Shown piece by piece: positions 28,908 through 37,989 of a stretch of 64,000 nt of DNA (positions are counted from its first letter, which is position 1; every line of letters begins with the position of its first letter). The position numbers and the translations under genes are program-made. This stretch comes from Lachnospiraceae bacterium (lineage in GTDB: Bacteria; Bacillota; Clostridia; Lachnospirales; Lachnospiraceae), in NCBI GenBank assembly GCA_015057525.1, contig SVEE01000012.1, positions 1-64,000 of the forward strand, given 5' to 3'. The notes beneath the pieces were generated by a model. The model had not been told where the DNA came from and searched no databases. It worked only from the letters and a program-made list of their open reading frames with translations.

Positions 28908-30344
28908 TTACTCCTCGGCCATCTCTTTGTCCTCAGCAGACTTAGATAATGAGAATGTAAACTCACTTCCTACACCTTCAGTACTTACAACGTTGATGTT
29001 TTCGTTATGGGCCTTAATGATTTCTTTGGTTATGGCAAGTCCTAAACCAGTTCCTTGTTTGTCCTTACCTCTTGAGGTATCAGCCTTATAAAATCTTACC
29101 CATATGTTCTTTATAGAATCTTTAGGTATTCCAGCTCCTTCATCTTTTACGGAAACAAAGATTTTGTCGTTCTTTTCTGCTAATGTAACATAAATACTCT
29201 TTTTCTCTGGAGTAAATTTAATCGCGTTGTCTAATAGGTTGTAAATTACCTGCTGAATCTTTGTCTTGTCTGCATGAACATAGCTTGTTTCACAATGATT
29301 GTTCAGATATATTGAAATACTTTTTTCAATACATTTGCCCTCAAATGTATTAATAGCATTCTTAACTAATTGAACTATGTCAAAATCTTTGGTGACAAGC
29401 CATAATCCGTAGGAATCGTAGTTATTTAATTCCAACAAGCTGTTTGTAAGTTTTGAGAGTCGGTTAGATTCTGAAAGTATAATATTAAGATATCTACCCT
29501 GTTTCTCTTCTGGTATTGTACCGTCTAGAATAGCTTCAATGTAGCCCTTTATGGATGTGAGAGGAGAACGGAAATCATGGGATATGTTTGAAATGAAATC
29601 CTTTCTGTATTCATCCAGCTTTGAAAGTTCTGATGCCATATATTCTAGGGTTGACGCAAGCTGACCTATTTCGTCGTCAGAGGTAATGCCTATTGAGGTT
29701 TCAAAGTTACCCTTCGAGTATTCCTCTGCAACGGCGTTTATCTTCTTGATTGGTCGCATAATCTTACCAGAGATAAGTCCCAAAAGAACGAAGGAAACAA
29801 CCAACATAACAAGGAATGGAATGTAGATTGCCTGAACTATATCCCCCTGTAGATTTTTTAATTGGTCTACAGTTGTATGAATGAGAATCATACCGTTTGG
29901 TTCGCCGTTGGTGGTAATTGGTATGGAAACAGAAATAACCTCATCCTTAAACTGTCCAAAGAAGTCACCTGTAAAGGTTTGTGATGTTGTAATATCAAAG
30001 TTTTTATCTACCAGATAAATGTTGCGTGGGTCATCAGGATGTCCCTCTACTCTTGCAAAAGCAATTACAATACCTTTATTGTCAACAACCCAGATACTGG
30101 CATCCAGAGACTGGCTGTAGTACTCTAGATTTTTTTGTGTCTCTTCAATACTGTATATACCCTGATGATATCCTGCAATAACCTGTTCGCCAATAAGTGC
30201 TGCTTCATTTGTAAGAACCTGGGTTTTATCCGCGACAAGTGCATGTCTTGTGGCATATGTAGAATAAATTGCTACTATGGCGAAAACAGCAATTGAAAGA
30301 AAGAGAAACCCCAGGAAAATTTTATCAAAAAGTGAATGTTTCAT
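28908..30344 (-). CDS. Two-component sensor histidine kinase
   Basis: 478 residues. An N-terminal membrane helix, an extracellular sensor region (~35-165), a second helix (PFLVMLVVSFVLLGLISG), a HAMP linker (KIMRPIKKINAVAEEY), the dimerisation H-box SNISHDFRSPLTSIKGY and an ATP-binding domain with the N box (YNLLDNAIKF), G1 (DEGAGIP) and G2 (GTGLGLAITK). It should autophosphorylate on the H-box His and pass phosphate to the response regulator, whose gene lies immediately upstream with no gap. The stimulus is unknown. Confidence 0.94.
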   Translation of the reverse strand: MKHSLFDKIFLGFLFLSIAVFAIVAIYSTYATRHALVADKTQVLTNEAALIGEQVIAGYHQGIYSIEETQKNLEYYSQSLDASIWVVDNKGIVIAFARVEGHPDDPRNIYLVDKNFDITTSQTFTGDFFGQFKDEVISVSIPITTNGEPNGMILIHTTVDQLKNLQGDIVQAIYIPFLVMLVVSFVLLGLISGKIMRPIKKINAVAEEYSKGNFETSIGITSDDEIGQLASTLEYMASELSKLDEYRKDFISNISHDFRSPLTSIKGYIEAILDGTIPEEKQGRYLNIILSESNRLSKLTNSLLELNNYDSYGLWLVTKDFDIVQLVKNAINTFEGKCIEKSISIYLNNHCETSYVHADKTKIQQVIYNLLDNAIKFTPEKKSIYVTLAEKNDKIFVSVKDEGAGIPKDSIKNIWVRFYKADTSRGKDKQGTGLGLAITKEIIKAHNENINVVSTEGVGSEFTFSLSKSAEDKEMAEE

Positions 30345-31055
30345 TTATCGCACCTCGAATTTGTAACCTTTACCCCATACAGTACTAATTGACCAACCGT
30401 GAGACTCATTTAGCTTCTCACGGACTCTTTTGATATGAACGTCTACTGTACGTGAATCTCCCATAAACTCGTAGCCCCACAACTTATCCAAAAGCTGTTC
30501 TCTTGTGAAAACCTGATTAGGTTTGCTTGCTAAAAAGTAAAGCAATTCTAATTCCTTAGGTGGCATATCAAGCTGTCGTCCTTCAAAAATAACTGTATAA
30601 TTAGTTATATTTACCAAAAGACTATCATACTCTACGTAATCACCCTGATGATCAGTTTCTATTGCCATGGTTGATTGGTCAGGAATCATAACTGTTCTTC
30701 TTAAAACTGCTTTAACTCTGGCCACAAGCTCATTGGAATCGAAAGGCTTAATCATATAGTCATCTGCACCTAGTTTGAGACCAAGCACCTTATCGAAAAT
30801 TTCACCCTTGGCAGAAAGCATAATAATAGGTGTTTGTTTAGTTTTTCTGATTTCAGTACAAACCTCGTAGCCGTCAATATCCGGCAACATAATGTCTAGT
30901 AAAACAAGATGTGGGCTAAAGGTCTTAAAAAGCTTCAGCGCATCCTGACCTGTGTAGGCAATCTCAGTTTCGTAGCATTCTTTGACGAGATATAGAGAAA
31001 TAAGCTCTGCAATATGTTCGTCGTCATCAACAATTAAAATTCTTTGCTTTTCCAT
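30345..31055 (-). CDS. OmpR/PhoB-family response regulator
   Basis: 236 residues. Receiver domain with the acidic pocket (ILIVDDDEH), phospho-acceptor Asp in LVLLDIMLPDIDGYE and Lys in MIKPFD; C-terminal winged-helix DNA-binding domain (PPKELELLYFLASKP; GDSRTVDVHIKRVREKL). It pairs with the kinase gene downstream, with adjoining coding regions. It lies 12 nt after mutS2, so mutS2, regulator and kinase may be one minus-strand operon. Targets are unknown. Confidence 0.95.
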   Translation of the reverse strand: MEKQRILIVDDDEHIAELISLYLVKECYETEIAYTGQDALKLFKTFSPHLVLLDIMLPDIDGYEVCTEIRKTKQTPIIMLSAKGEIFDKVLGLKLGADDYMIKPFDSNELVARVKAVLRRTVMIPDQSTMAIETDHQGDYVEYDSLLVNITNYTVIFEGRQLDMPPKELELLYFLASKPNQVFTREQLLDKLWGYEFMGDSRTVDVHIKRVREKLNESHGWSISTVWGKGYKFEVR

Positions 31056-31067
31056 GTGTACCCCCTA

Positions 31068-33494
31068 TTATAATTCAACTATTGTAACACCGTATTCGCC
31101 CTCCCCGTACTCACCGGCGCGGAAGGATTTAACGTGTTTTTGTTTTTTGAGGAATTCGTGAATACCTTTTCTTAAGGCACCAGTTCCCTTACCGTGAATA
31201 ATGGTAACCTTATTCATATGCGTCAGGCATGCATCATCCAAATATTTATCTATTTCCATAATAGCTTCGTCAACAGTCAGTCCCATAACATTGATTTCAG
31301 GTGAAAAATGTTTAGCCTTGTTAACAGATGTTCTACCCTTGTTTTTAAAGTTAGTGGCATCAGTTGTAAAGCTAGGCTCCTTAATAATAATCAAGTCTGA
31401 TATTGGTAGGCGAGAATTGAGAATACCCATCTGTACAGATACATTTCCTTTGTTATCTGGTAAAGAAGTAATGGTTCCCTTTGCTCCCATACTAATGACT
31501 TCAACCATATCTCCAATATGAAAATCTTTGGCCTTGTGGTTAGATGTCTTCTTTGGTGTAGCAGACTGATTGTCAGCATTATGTCCTTTGATTTTGTCTC
31601 TAAGCATACCACGCTTTTCTTCCATGGTACGCATGTCAGCCTTATTAGGATTGCTGCGCCATTTGTTGTAATCTCTGATAGTCTGGTCAGCTACATTCTT
31701 AGCTTCTTCAAGGATTTCCTGAGCTTCTTCTCTGGCTTTGCGTAAAATGTCAGCTTTCTTAGTATCAAGAGTGTCTTCTTTAGCTTCAAGGCTCTTCTTA
31801 AGGTCTTCGATTTCCTTTTTGTATGTTTCTATAGCTTCTTTATCTGCCTCAATAGCTAATTTGCTTTTTTCTAGGTCTGCAATAAGGGTTTCCATATCAA
31901 CGGCATCGCTGTCAATCTGCTCCTTAGCGGATTCAATAATATAATCAGGTAATCCAAGTTTTTTAGATATGGCGAAAGCATTTGATTTGCCTGGAACACC
32001 AATCATAAGCTTATAAGTTGGTTTGAGAGAAGCAACGTCAAATTCGCAGGATGCATTTTCTACACCATCCTCAGAGAGTGCGTAGGTTTTCAACTCACTA
32101 TAATGAGTTGTGGCCATACATCTGGCACCCATGTTCTTAAGATGATTAAGTATGGATACTGCCAATGCGGCACCCTCGATTGGGTCTGTTCCACCGCCTA
32201 ACTCATCAAAAAGACATAAGGTATTAGGTGATGCATGGTTGACTATATAAACTATATTGCTCATATGAGATGAGAAGGTAGAGAGACTTTGCTCTATGCT
32301 TTGCTCGTCTCCTATATCAGCAAAAACATCATCGAAAACAGATAGCTTAGAACCTTCAGCAGCAGGTATATGAAGCCCGGCCTGCCCCATAAGAGTAAAT
32401 AGTCCAAGGGTTTTAAGGGATACGGTTTTGCCACCGGTATTTGGTCCTGTCACTATGAGGAGGGTGTATTCATCGCCCAGCTTAATATCCACAGGTACAA
32501 CACTGTGTTTTTCTAGAAGGGGATGACGACCACTCTTAATATCAATAATCCCATCTGTATTAAATATAGGTTGGCTTCCGTTGTAGGTTCTTGCAAATTT
32601 GCCTCGTGCAAATATAAAGTCAAGCTCAGTTAAAATTTCCATGTCATAAGCTATGTCCTCCACAGCTTCCGATGCCATTAGACTAAGGTTCTCAAGAATC
32701 TGCTCAATCTCAATAAGCTCCTGATTGGCAAGCTCCTTGATTTCATTGTTAAGGTTTACAATGGCCATAGGCTCAATAAAAAGTGTGGAGCCTGACTGAG
32801 ACTGGTCGTGTATCATACCTGGAACCTGAGAGCGATATTCTTGTTTAACAGGGATACAGTATCTGCCATTTCTCATAGTGATAAGACTATCCTGTAACTT
32901 GTCCTTCAAGGAATCGCTTTTAACAATTTTGGCAAGCTGCTGATGTAATTTTTCATTGGCAAGCTTGATATTTCTTCTGACTTCCTTTAATCCTCTTGAA
33001 GCATCATCTGCATATTCATTTTCAGATATAATACATCTCTTGATTTCGGAAGAAATGTGTTCTAATGGAATAAGCTGATTGAAACGAGATGTAAGGCTGT
33101 CAAATCTAGTGACGGATGTATCATCGTCTGTGTTGCTGTTTTTTGCGGTAACTGTATCAGCGAGGTCGGAACCGTCACCGTACTGCTTAACATTTTTAGC
33201 CACCATGAGAAGTGCTGATATATCAAGCAATTCTCTTGAGGTAAGAACTCCTTTAACCTCTAAACGTTTAATGGAGGCACCTATGTCTGTCAAACCTGCA
33301 AAAGATATATTGCCCTGTCTGTGAAGTCGTAGAAGAGCATCTCGTGTTTCCTCCTGCAGCTGATTAATGGTGTTTATGTCACGCTGGGGTTTAAGTCTGT
33401 CGCAGCGTTTTTTTGCCATGCTTGATGCAGCATGTTCAGTCAACATTCCAAGTATTTTATTATATTCTAAAATTCGTAAGCTTCTTTTATTCAT
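31068..33494 (-). CDS. mutS2: Endonuclease MutS2
   Basis: 808 residues, the normal MutS2 length. It has the core and clamp helices, a Walker A (VTGPNTGGKTVSL), Walker B region (LFDELGGGTDP) and ATPase signature, a long coiled coil (~520-630), and a C-terminal Smr nuclease domain with HGKGTGALRKGIHEFL. MutS2 lacks the mismatch-recognition domain of MutS. In bacteria it acts in suppressing recombination or in rescuing collided ribosomes. The start lies beside the large palindrome at 33527. Confidence 0.96.
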   Translation of the reverse strand: MNKRSLRILEYNKILGMLTEHAASSMAKKRCDRLKPQRDINTINQLQEETRDALLRLHRQGNISFAGLTDIGASIKRLEVKGVLTSRELLDISALLMVAKNVKQYGDGSDLADTVTAKNSNTDDDTSVTRFDSLTSRFNQLIPLEHISSEIKRCIISENEYADDASRGLKEVRRNIKLANEKLHQQLAKIVKSDSLKDKLQDSLITMRNGRYCIPVKQEYRSQVPGMIHDQSQSGSTLFIEPMAIVNLNNEIKELANQELIEIEQILENLSLMASEAVEDIAYDMEILTELDFIFARGKFARTYNGSQPIFNTDGIIDIKSGRHPLLEKHSVVPVDIKLGDEYTLLIVTGPNTGGKTVSLKTLGLFTLMGQAGLHIPAAEGSKLSVFDDVFADIGDEQSIEQSLSTFSSHMSNIVYIVNHASPNTLCLFDELGGGTDPIEGAALAVSILNHLKNMGARCMATTHYSELKTYALSEDGVENASCEFDVASLKPTYKLMIGVPGKSNAFAISKKLGLPDYIIESAKEQIDSDAVDMETLIADLEKSKLAIEADKEAIETYKKEIEDLKKSLEAKEDTLDTKKADILRKAREEAQEILEEAKNVADQTIRDYNKWRSNPNKADMRTMEEKRGMLRDKIKGHNADNQSATPKKTSNHKAKDFHIGDMVEVISMGAKGTITSLPDNKGNVSVQMGILNSRLPISDLIIIKEPSFTTDATNFKNKGRTSVNKAKHFSPEINVMGLTVDEAIMEIDKYLDDACLTHMNKVTIIHGKGTGALRKGIHEFLKKQKHVKSFRAGEYGEGEYGVTIVEL

Positions 33495-33526
33495 ATTAGT
33501 AATTCCTTATTTCAATTCGTGTAGAG

Positions 33527-33772
33527 ATGTTGTTTGAGAGATGGTATGTAATATAAGTGTGCAAATTTACACATATACATATAAACACAAACATTTGGAA
33601 TGCGTATTTAGCGTCTTGCGAAATCCACCAGTTACTAAGACTTAGGCTCGAAGGCATTCCTGAGAGTCTTAGTCGTTGTTACTGGTTAGTTCGGAAGCGC
33701 GTTGCAGTTGTTTGTGTTAATATGTATATGTGTAGGTTGCAAACTATATTACATACCATCTCTTAACAACAT
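33527..33772. repeat. 246-bp nested palindrome upstream of mutS2 and a lipoprotein gene
   Basis: The two halves are complementary over nearly the full length. Outer arms read ATGTTGTTTGAGAGATGG on the left and CCATCTCTTAACAACAT on the right, then TATGTAATATA, CACATATACATAT and ACACAAAC blocks pair, and the middle has CCAGTTACTAAGACT facing AGTCTTAG..TTACTGG. It occupies most of the 483-bp gap (33495-33977) between divergent genes. It could be a MITE-like element, or transcribed as a long hairpin RNA. The remaining gap to 33977 is AT-rich with no gene seen. Confidence 0.85.
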
Positions 33773-33977
33773 TTCTGCGATGGTATGCGACATAAGAACA
33801 TACCTATCTATATAATAAAGCATTATGAAGAAAATATAAAGGGGAAATTAGTATGGTATAGGTTAGATTTTCTACATATTTAATAGGATTTTATGGTATT
33901 TTTCAGGTTGAATATAATATGTGTGCGTGATATTATTAAAAAAATTTGTTTTGTTTTCAATAGAAAGGGGTTTAGAT

Positions 33978-35093
33978 ATGAAAAAGAAGATTTTACTTGC
34001 GTGTATGATGGTAGGAATGTTGGCTTTATCAGCCTGTGGGGATGATTCCGATGATAAGAAGAAGGACAAGGATAACGATGTTCAAATAGAGATAGATGAG
34101 CAGGAAGATAAAACTACAGAAGAAAAGACAACTGAGGAAATTACTGAAGAGGTGACAACAGAAGCTACAACAGAGGAAGTAACAGAGGAGCCTGAAGAAG
34201 TTCTTTCTGATGAGCCTATGGCTGTGCCTGAAAATCCAGGAACAGAGGATAATTTTGTTTTTGAGATGAATGGTACTAAGTATGAATTTAAGTCGACAGA
34301 TACAGTGAAGTTGTATCATTATTCACAGACCTTTGAGGGAAACGCTGATTACGGTGATCAGATTGTAGGATTGCTTAAAATATATGATGGCAAAGGTATA
34401 AGACTTTCAGGTATGACTATGAGAGGTATTGAAGAGAGAAGACCAGATTGTGATGTGGTATATGATGATGGAACTACTTCTGTTTTGAAATGGAATCAGG
34501 AAGATGGTTCATATTCGTATTATGTAGTTTTTGGTGATTTCGCTTTTGGTGTGTTAGATTTTTTCTTTTTAGAAGAGGAAGGATATAACATGGATGATGT
34601 TTTTGCAGCAATAAGTGACGTTCATGCAACTATTACAGAAACATCTGCTGATAATAATATGTCTACAGTTTACGATGGGATTATGGCAAGAGAAGTTGTT
34701 CCAGGTTATAGATTCGCGTTTAGACCGTCATCTCAGGTGTATGGACAGCTTTGGGAAAATGACGGAAATGGCATACTGGAATATAACCTTGATTATGAGA
34801 GGATTGATTATAGTATGATTCAGCCATGTGGCGCTGGAATTAATTTGGAGTACAACTGTAGTGCAACAGATGCTTATTATTATGCACCTGATGAAGATTG
34901 TGTAGATACAGGACTTACATTTGCAGGATATAAGTTGTATGAGGATACAGATGCATATGAAAAGACTTATGTTCTTTTTATGCCAGAGTTAATTTCAAGA
35001 ATAGATATTACTGTCTCGGGGAGTCTTGAGGTTGAGTTTAATGCAGAGACTGCGATTGGTGCTTTGGAGGAAGCCTTTGTGCCAGTTGAATAA
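33978..35093 (+). CDS. Lipoprotein with Thr/Glu-rich linker, unknown function
   Basis: 371 residues. Lipoprotein signal MKKKILLACMMVGMLALSAC with the lipidated Cys at 20, then a charged Asp/Lys stretch and a long Thr/Glu low-complexity linker (about 30-85) that would hold a globular domain away from the membrane. The globular part is not recognised. The ATG at 33978 was chosen over an upstream in-frame ATG at 33921 because GAAAGGGG lies 8 nt before it and the signal peptide starts there. Confidence 0.75.
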   Translation: MKKKILLACMMVGMLALSACGDDSDDKKKDKDNDVQIEIDEQEDKTTEEKTTEEITEEVTTEATTEEVTEEPEEVLSDEPMAVPENPGTEDNFVFEMNGTKYEFKSTDTVKLYHYSQTFEGNADYGDQIVGLLKIYDGKGIRLSGMTMRGIEERRPDCDVVYDDGTTSVLKWNQEDGSYSYYVVFGDFAFGVLDFFFLEEEGYNMDDVFAAISDVHATITETSADNNMSTVYDGIMAREVVPGYRFAFRPSSQVYGQLWENDGNGILEYNLDYERIDYSMIQPCGAGINLEYNCSATDAYYYAPDEDCVDTGLTFAGYKLYEDTDAYEKTYVLFMPELISRIDITVSGSLEVEFNAETAIGALEEAFVPVE

Positions 35094-35129
35094 ATTGATT
35101 TTATTGCATATATGGAAAGGACATAAATT

Positions 35130-36068
35130 ATGAATTATATTAATGAACTCCGTGATGGAGAGATGATATCAGAGGTATATCTTTGTAAGAATAAGGTTGT
35201 GGCTAAAACTAAGGCTGGCAAAAGCTATTATTCAATGCAACTGCAGGATAAGACAGGTATAATTGATGCTAAGGTTTGGGAGCTAAATAATGCAATAGCT
35301 CATTTTGAACCTATGAATTACATAAGAGTTGATGCACAGGTTACAAGTTTTAACGGAGCATTACAGTTAAATGTTAAGAGAGTTCGTGTTGCTGATGCAG
35401 GTGAATATGATCCTGCTGATTACATGCCATGTTCAGGTAAAGATATAGAGGGGATGTATAAGGAGCTTTTAGAAATTATTAATAAGATTTCTGATGTCAA
35501 TTTGAAGAAACTCCTTAATAGTTTTTTTGTGGAGGATGTAGAATTTGTTAAGAAGTTTAAGAATCATTCTGCAGCAAAGTCTATTCATCATGGTTTTATA
35601 GGCGGACTTCTTGAACATACATTATCCGTTGCTAAGCTTTGCTGTTACATAGCAGATAATTATCCTGTTATTAAGAGAGATTTACTTGTGGCAGCGGCTA
35701 TTTTCCATGACATAGGTAAGATAGATGAACTTTCTGCTTTCCCTGAGAATGATTACACAGATGAGGGACAGCTGGTAGGCCATATTGTGATGGGTACAAT
35801 GATGGTAGGAGAAAAAATCAAAGAGATTGAGGGATTCCCTGTGACACTTGGCAATGAATTGAAACATTGTATTTTAGCTCATCACGGAGAACTTGAGTAT
35901 GGTTCGCCTAAGAAGCCTGCTCTTATTGAGGCTCTTGCTCTTGCTCATGCTGATAATCTCGATGCAAAGCTTCAGACTTTCACAGAGGTTTTGGCTGATA
36001 ATAAGGATAAGACAGATTGGCTTGGTTATAACAAGATGTTTGAGTCCAACGTAAGAATTACAGAGTAA
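35130..36068 (+). CDS. YhaM-like 3'-5' exoribonuclease (OB fold plus HD domain)
   Basis: 312 residues. An N-terminal OB-fold nucleic-acid-binding domain (KTKAGKSYYSMQLQDKTG, IDAKVWELNN) is followed by an HD domain with HHGFIGGLLEHT, FHDIGKID and LAHHGELEYGSPKKP. This layout and length match YhaM of Bacillus subtilis, a metal-dependent 3'-5' exoribonuclease. It lies just after the lipoprotein gene in the same direction but there is no clear functional tie. Confidence 0.88.
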   Translation: MNYINELRDGEMISEVYLCKNKVVAKTKAGKSYYSMQLQDKTGIIDAKVWELNNAIAHFEPMNYIRVDAQVTSFNGALQLNVKRVRVADAGEYDPADYMPCSGKDIEGMYKELLEIINKISDVNLKKLLNSFFVEDVEFVKKFKNHSAAKSIHHGFIGGLLEHTLSVAKLCCYIADNYPVIKRDLLVAAAIFHDIGKIDELSAFPENDYTDEGQLVGHIVMGTMMVGEKIKEIEGFPVTLGNELKHCILAHHGELEYGSPKKPALIEALALAHADNLDAKLQTFTEVLADNKDKTDWLGYNKMFESNVRITE

Positions 36069-36123
36069 AGTGTATAAATAATGAAAATGTTTGGGATTTT
36101 GATGTGATGTAGATGGGGATTGC

Positions 36124-37560
36124 ATGGATAAAGACAATGTTACAGAGACAAAGAATATATTGGAATGGTATGGTTCTAAGCGAGAGAAAGTTTTAAGGGC
36201 TTTCACTGGATTTGCGACCTTTATATTTCTTGTGTTCTTATTTGGTATATTTTTTGATGTTGATGCCGGTTTTATAACTGGTAAACCTAGTATGCCTGAA
36301 TTTGATATTTTTTATAAAGAGAGCATTTCTGATATTATATCGAAAGCGAATGTAATAGATCTTGTTTTGGCAGCAGTTTTCCTATTCTTGTTCAAATATA
36401 TTAAAGTTGATGTAAAGGGAAATCAGGTACGAGGTGTATGGCTATACAACATTATACTTATAGGTGAGGCTCTTTTTCTTGGAAAGCATCTCGTTGTGGA
36501 TTTAATTTTCTTTGGAAGATTTCCTTTTTTGGGAATAATATATGTGGCCTTAATATTATCTGCCGTGTTTGTTGCTATACTTAATTATATTCATTATAGA
36601 AATAATAAAGATGCTTATGTGGATAGTGTTGAGGATGGCGGAATAGTTGTATGCATTGTGATGGCAGTGTTAACAATTGTAATTTCTGCAGTAGGAATAA
36701 AAGAGGTTGTTGCTGATGTAAGAGTGAAAGAGGATGAATATGCGGCATATGTATATAGAGATACGTATGAGGTTTTGAGAGTTGCGGGAGACTCTTCCAT
36801 AAATGAACGTTCACAGGCTTATATTACACTTCAATTTGTAAGCCTTTTTAATGATAGGGGAAGAATTTATACGCCAGAGGAAATGGATGAGGCAATATAT
36901 AATTTAGTGTATTATGGAGGCAATTCCTATTATTGTGGTGACTCGTGGTATCCTATAATAGAGTTTAATAAAGATTTAGATGATATAGAAGAAAAGTACG
37001 ATTTTTCGCAGTATTCCTATAAAGATAGCGTGGAACCTGATTATTTTGTGTTTAATATTTTAGTGACAAGAAGGCTTGAATGTTTAGGGCAACGTGGTGG
37101 AGATTTTTATGAGGAGTTTAATAAGGAAGAAGTAGACGCTGCTTGTAAATATGTTTATGACTTTTTACTTACTGGAAAGCCTATAGAGGAGATTGGAGAA
37201 GATGGAGAGGAAATAGTTATTACCATTCCTGATAAAGTGGGTGCCGGAGAAGCAGGATATTATGACATAGATACGAATTATGAAAATGCCTATGCAACAA
37301 TAGTCTATTGGGGTAAGGTGGATAACGGAGAAACAACGGAGACATTTTCTTCAGCTGAGAAAGAGGAATTTACTTTTGAAGAAGGTTGCACCTATATGGC
37401 TAAAATAAATATATACCCTGAGCTTACATACTGCTTCAATGATAATATGAAAATTGTAGTTGAAGGGTTAGAATGTGATGAAATAAGCTTTGAGTATGAT
37501 GAGAACTGGGCAGCGGGACCATTTTATTCTGGCTTTTTGTGGGTGACAATTGAGGAGTAG
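36124..37560 (+). CDS. Multi-helix membrane protein with acidic C-terminal domain
   Basis: 478 residues, not recognised. The first ~200 residues hold about five membrane helices; the rest (from about 205) is acidic and Tyr-rich and should lie on one face of the membrane. Near the end is FEEGCTYMAKINIYPELTY followed by CFNDNMKIVVEG, a pattern shared with the protein at 37990 (FEKGKQYQASLRVFADVGY, FDDDIKINVMG), so the two are distant paralogues separated by a DUF1622 gene. This end pattern resembles small Ig-like surface modules. Confidence 0.7.
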   Translation: MDKDNVTETKNILEWYGSKREKVLRAFTGFATFIFLVFLFGIFFDVDAGFITGKPSMPEFDIFYKESISDIISKANVIDLVLAAVFLFLFKYIKVDVKGNQVRGVWLYNIILIGEALFLGKHLVVDLIFFGRFPFLGIIYVALILSAVFVAILNYIHYRNNKDAYVDSVEDGGIVVCIVMAVLTIVISAVGIKEVVADVRVKEDEYAAYVYRDTYEVLRVAGDSSINERSQAYITLQFVSLFNDRGRIYTPEEMDEAIYNLVYYGGNSYYCGDSWYPIIEFNKDLDDIEEKYDFSQYSYKDSVEPDYFVFNILVTRRLECLGQRGGDFYEEFNKEEVDAACKYVYDFLLTGKPIEEIGEDGEEIVITIPDKVGAGEAGYYDIDTNYENAYATIVYWGKVDNGETTETFSSAEKEEFTFEEGCTYMAKINIYPELTYCFNDNMKIVVEGLECDEISFEYDENWAAGPFYSGFLWVTIEE

Positions 37561-37605
37561 AATAGTTTTTTATGGTAGTGTGTTTGGAGGTTACAGGAGG
37601 TTGCT

Positions 37606-37941
37606 ATGGAAATGTTGGAAGGTTTAAATCTTGTTTTGGAATATATAGTTGAGATTGGTATACTAATTTTCGAATATATTGGAGTGGGTGTCATTATATG
37701 GACCAGTATCGTGAGTTTAACAAAATATGTCCGACGCAAGGAAGATACCAGAATATATTTAGCTAAGGGACTTGCAATGGGTCTTGAATTTAAGCTGGGT
37801 AGCGAAATCCTTAGAACTGTGGTCGTGCGTGAATGGAAGGAAATTTTAATTGTTGCAGGAATTATTGTTTTAAGAGCGGCATTAACCTTTTTGATTCATT
37901 GGGAGATAAAGCAAGAGGAATTGGCAGAAACACAAAAATAA
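37606..37941 (+). CDS. DUF1622-type small membrane protein
   Basis: 111 residues with three hydrophobic segments and the central conserved LAKGLAMGLEFKLGSEILRT, typical of DUF1622. Function unknown. It is placed between two related membrane proteins in the same direction, which suggests one operon. Preceded by GGTTACAGGAGG. Confidence 0.8.
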   Translation: MEMLEGLNLVLEYIVEIGILIFEYIGVGVIIWTSIVSLTKYVRRKEDTRIYLAKGLAMGLEFKLGSEILRTVVVREWKEILIVAGIIVLRAALTFLIHWEIKQEELAETQK

Positions 37942-37989
37942 AAGTAGCTTTGATGATTTTATAACAAAGAAAACGAAGGAGAAAATGTG

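Noticed and set aside
28753-29091. Short plus-strand frame after aspS
   Set aside because: It lies across the palindrome and then inside the kinase gene on the other strand; no ribosome-binding site or family match.
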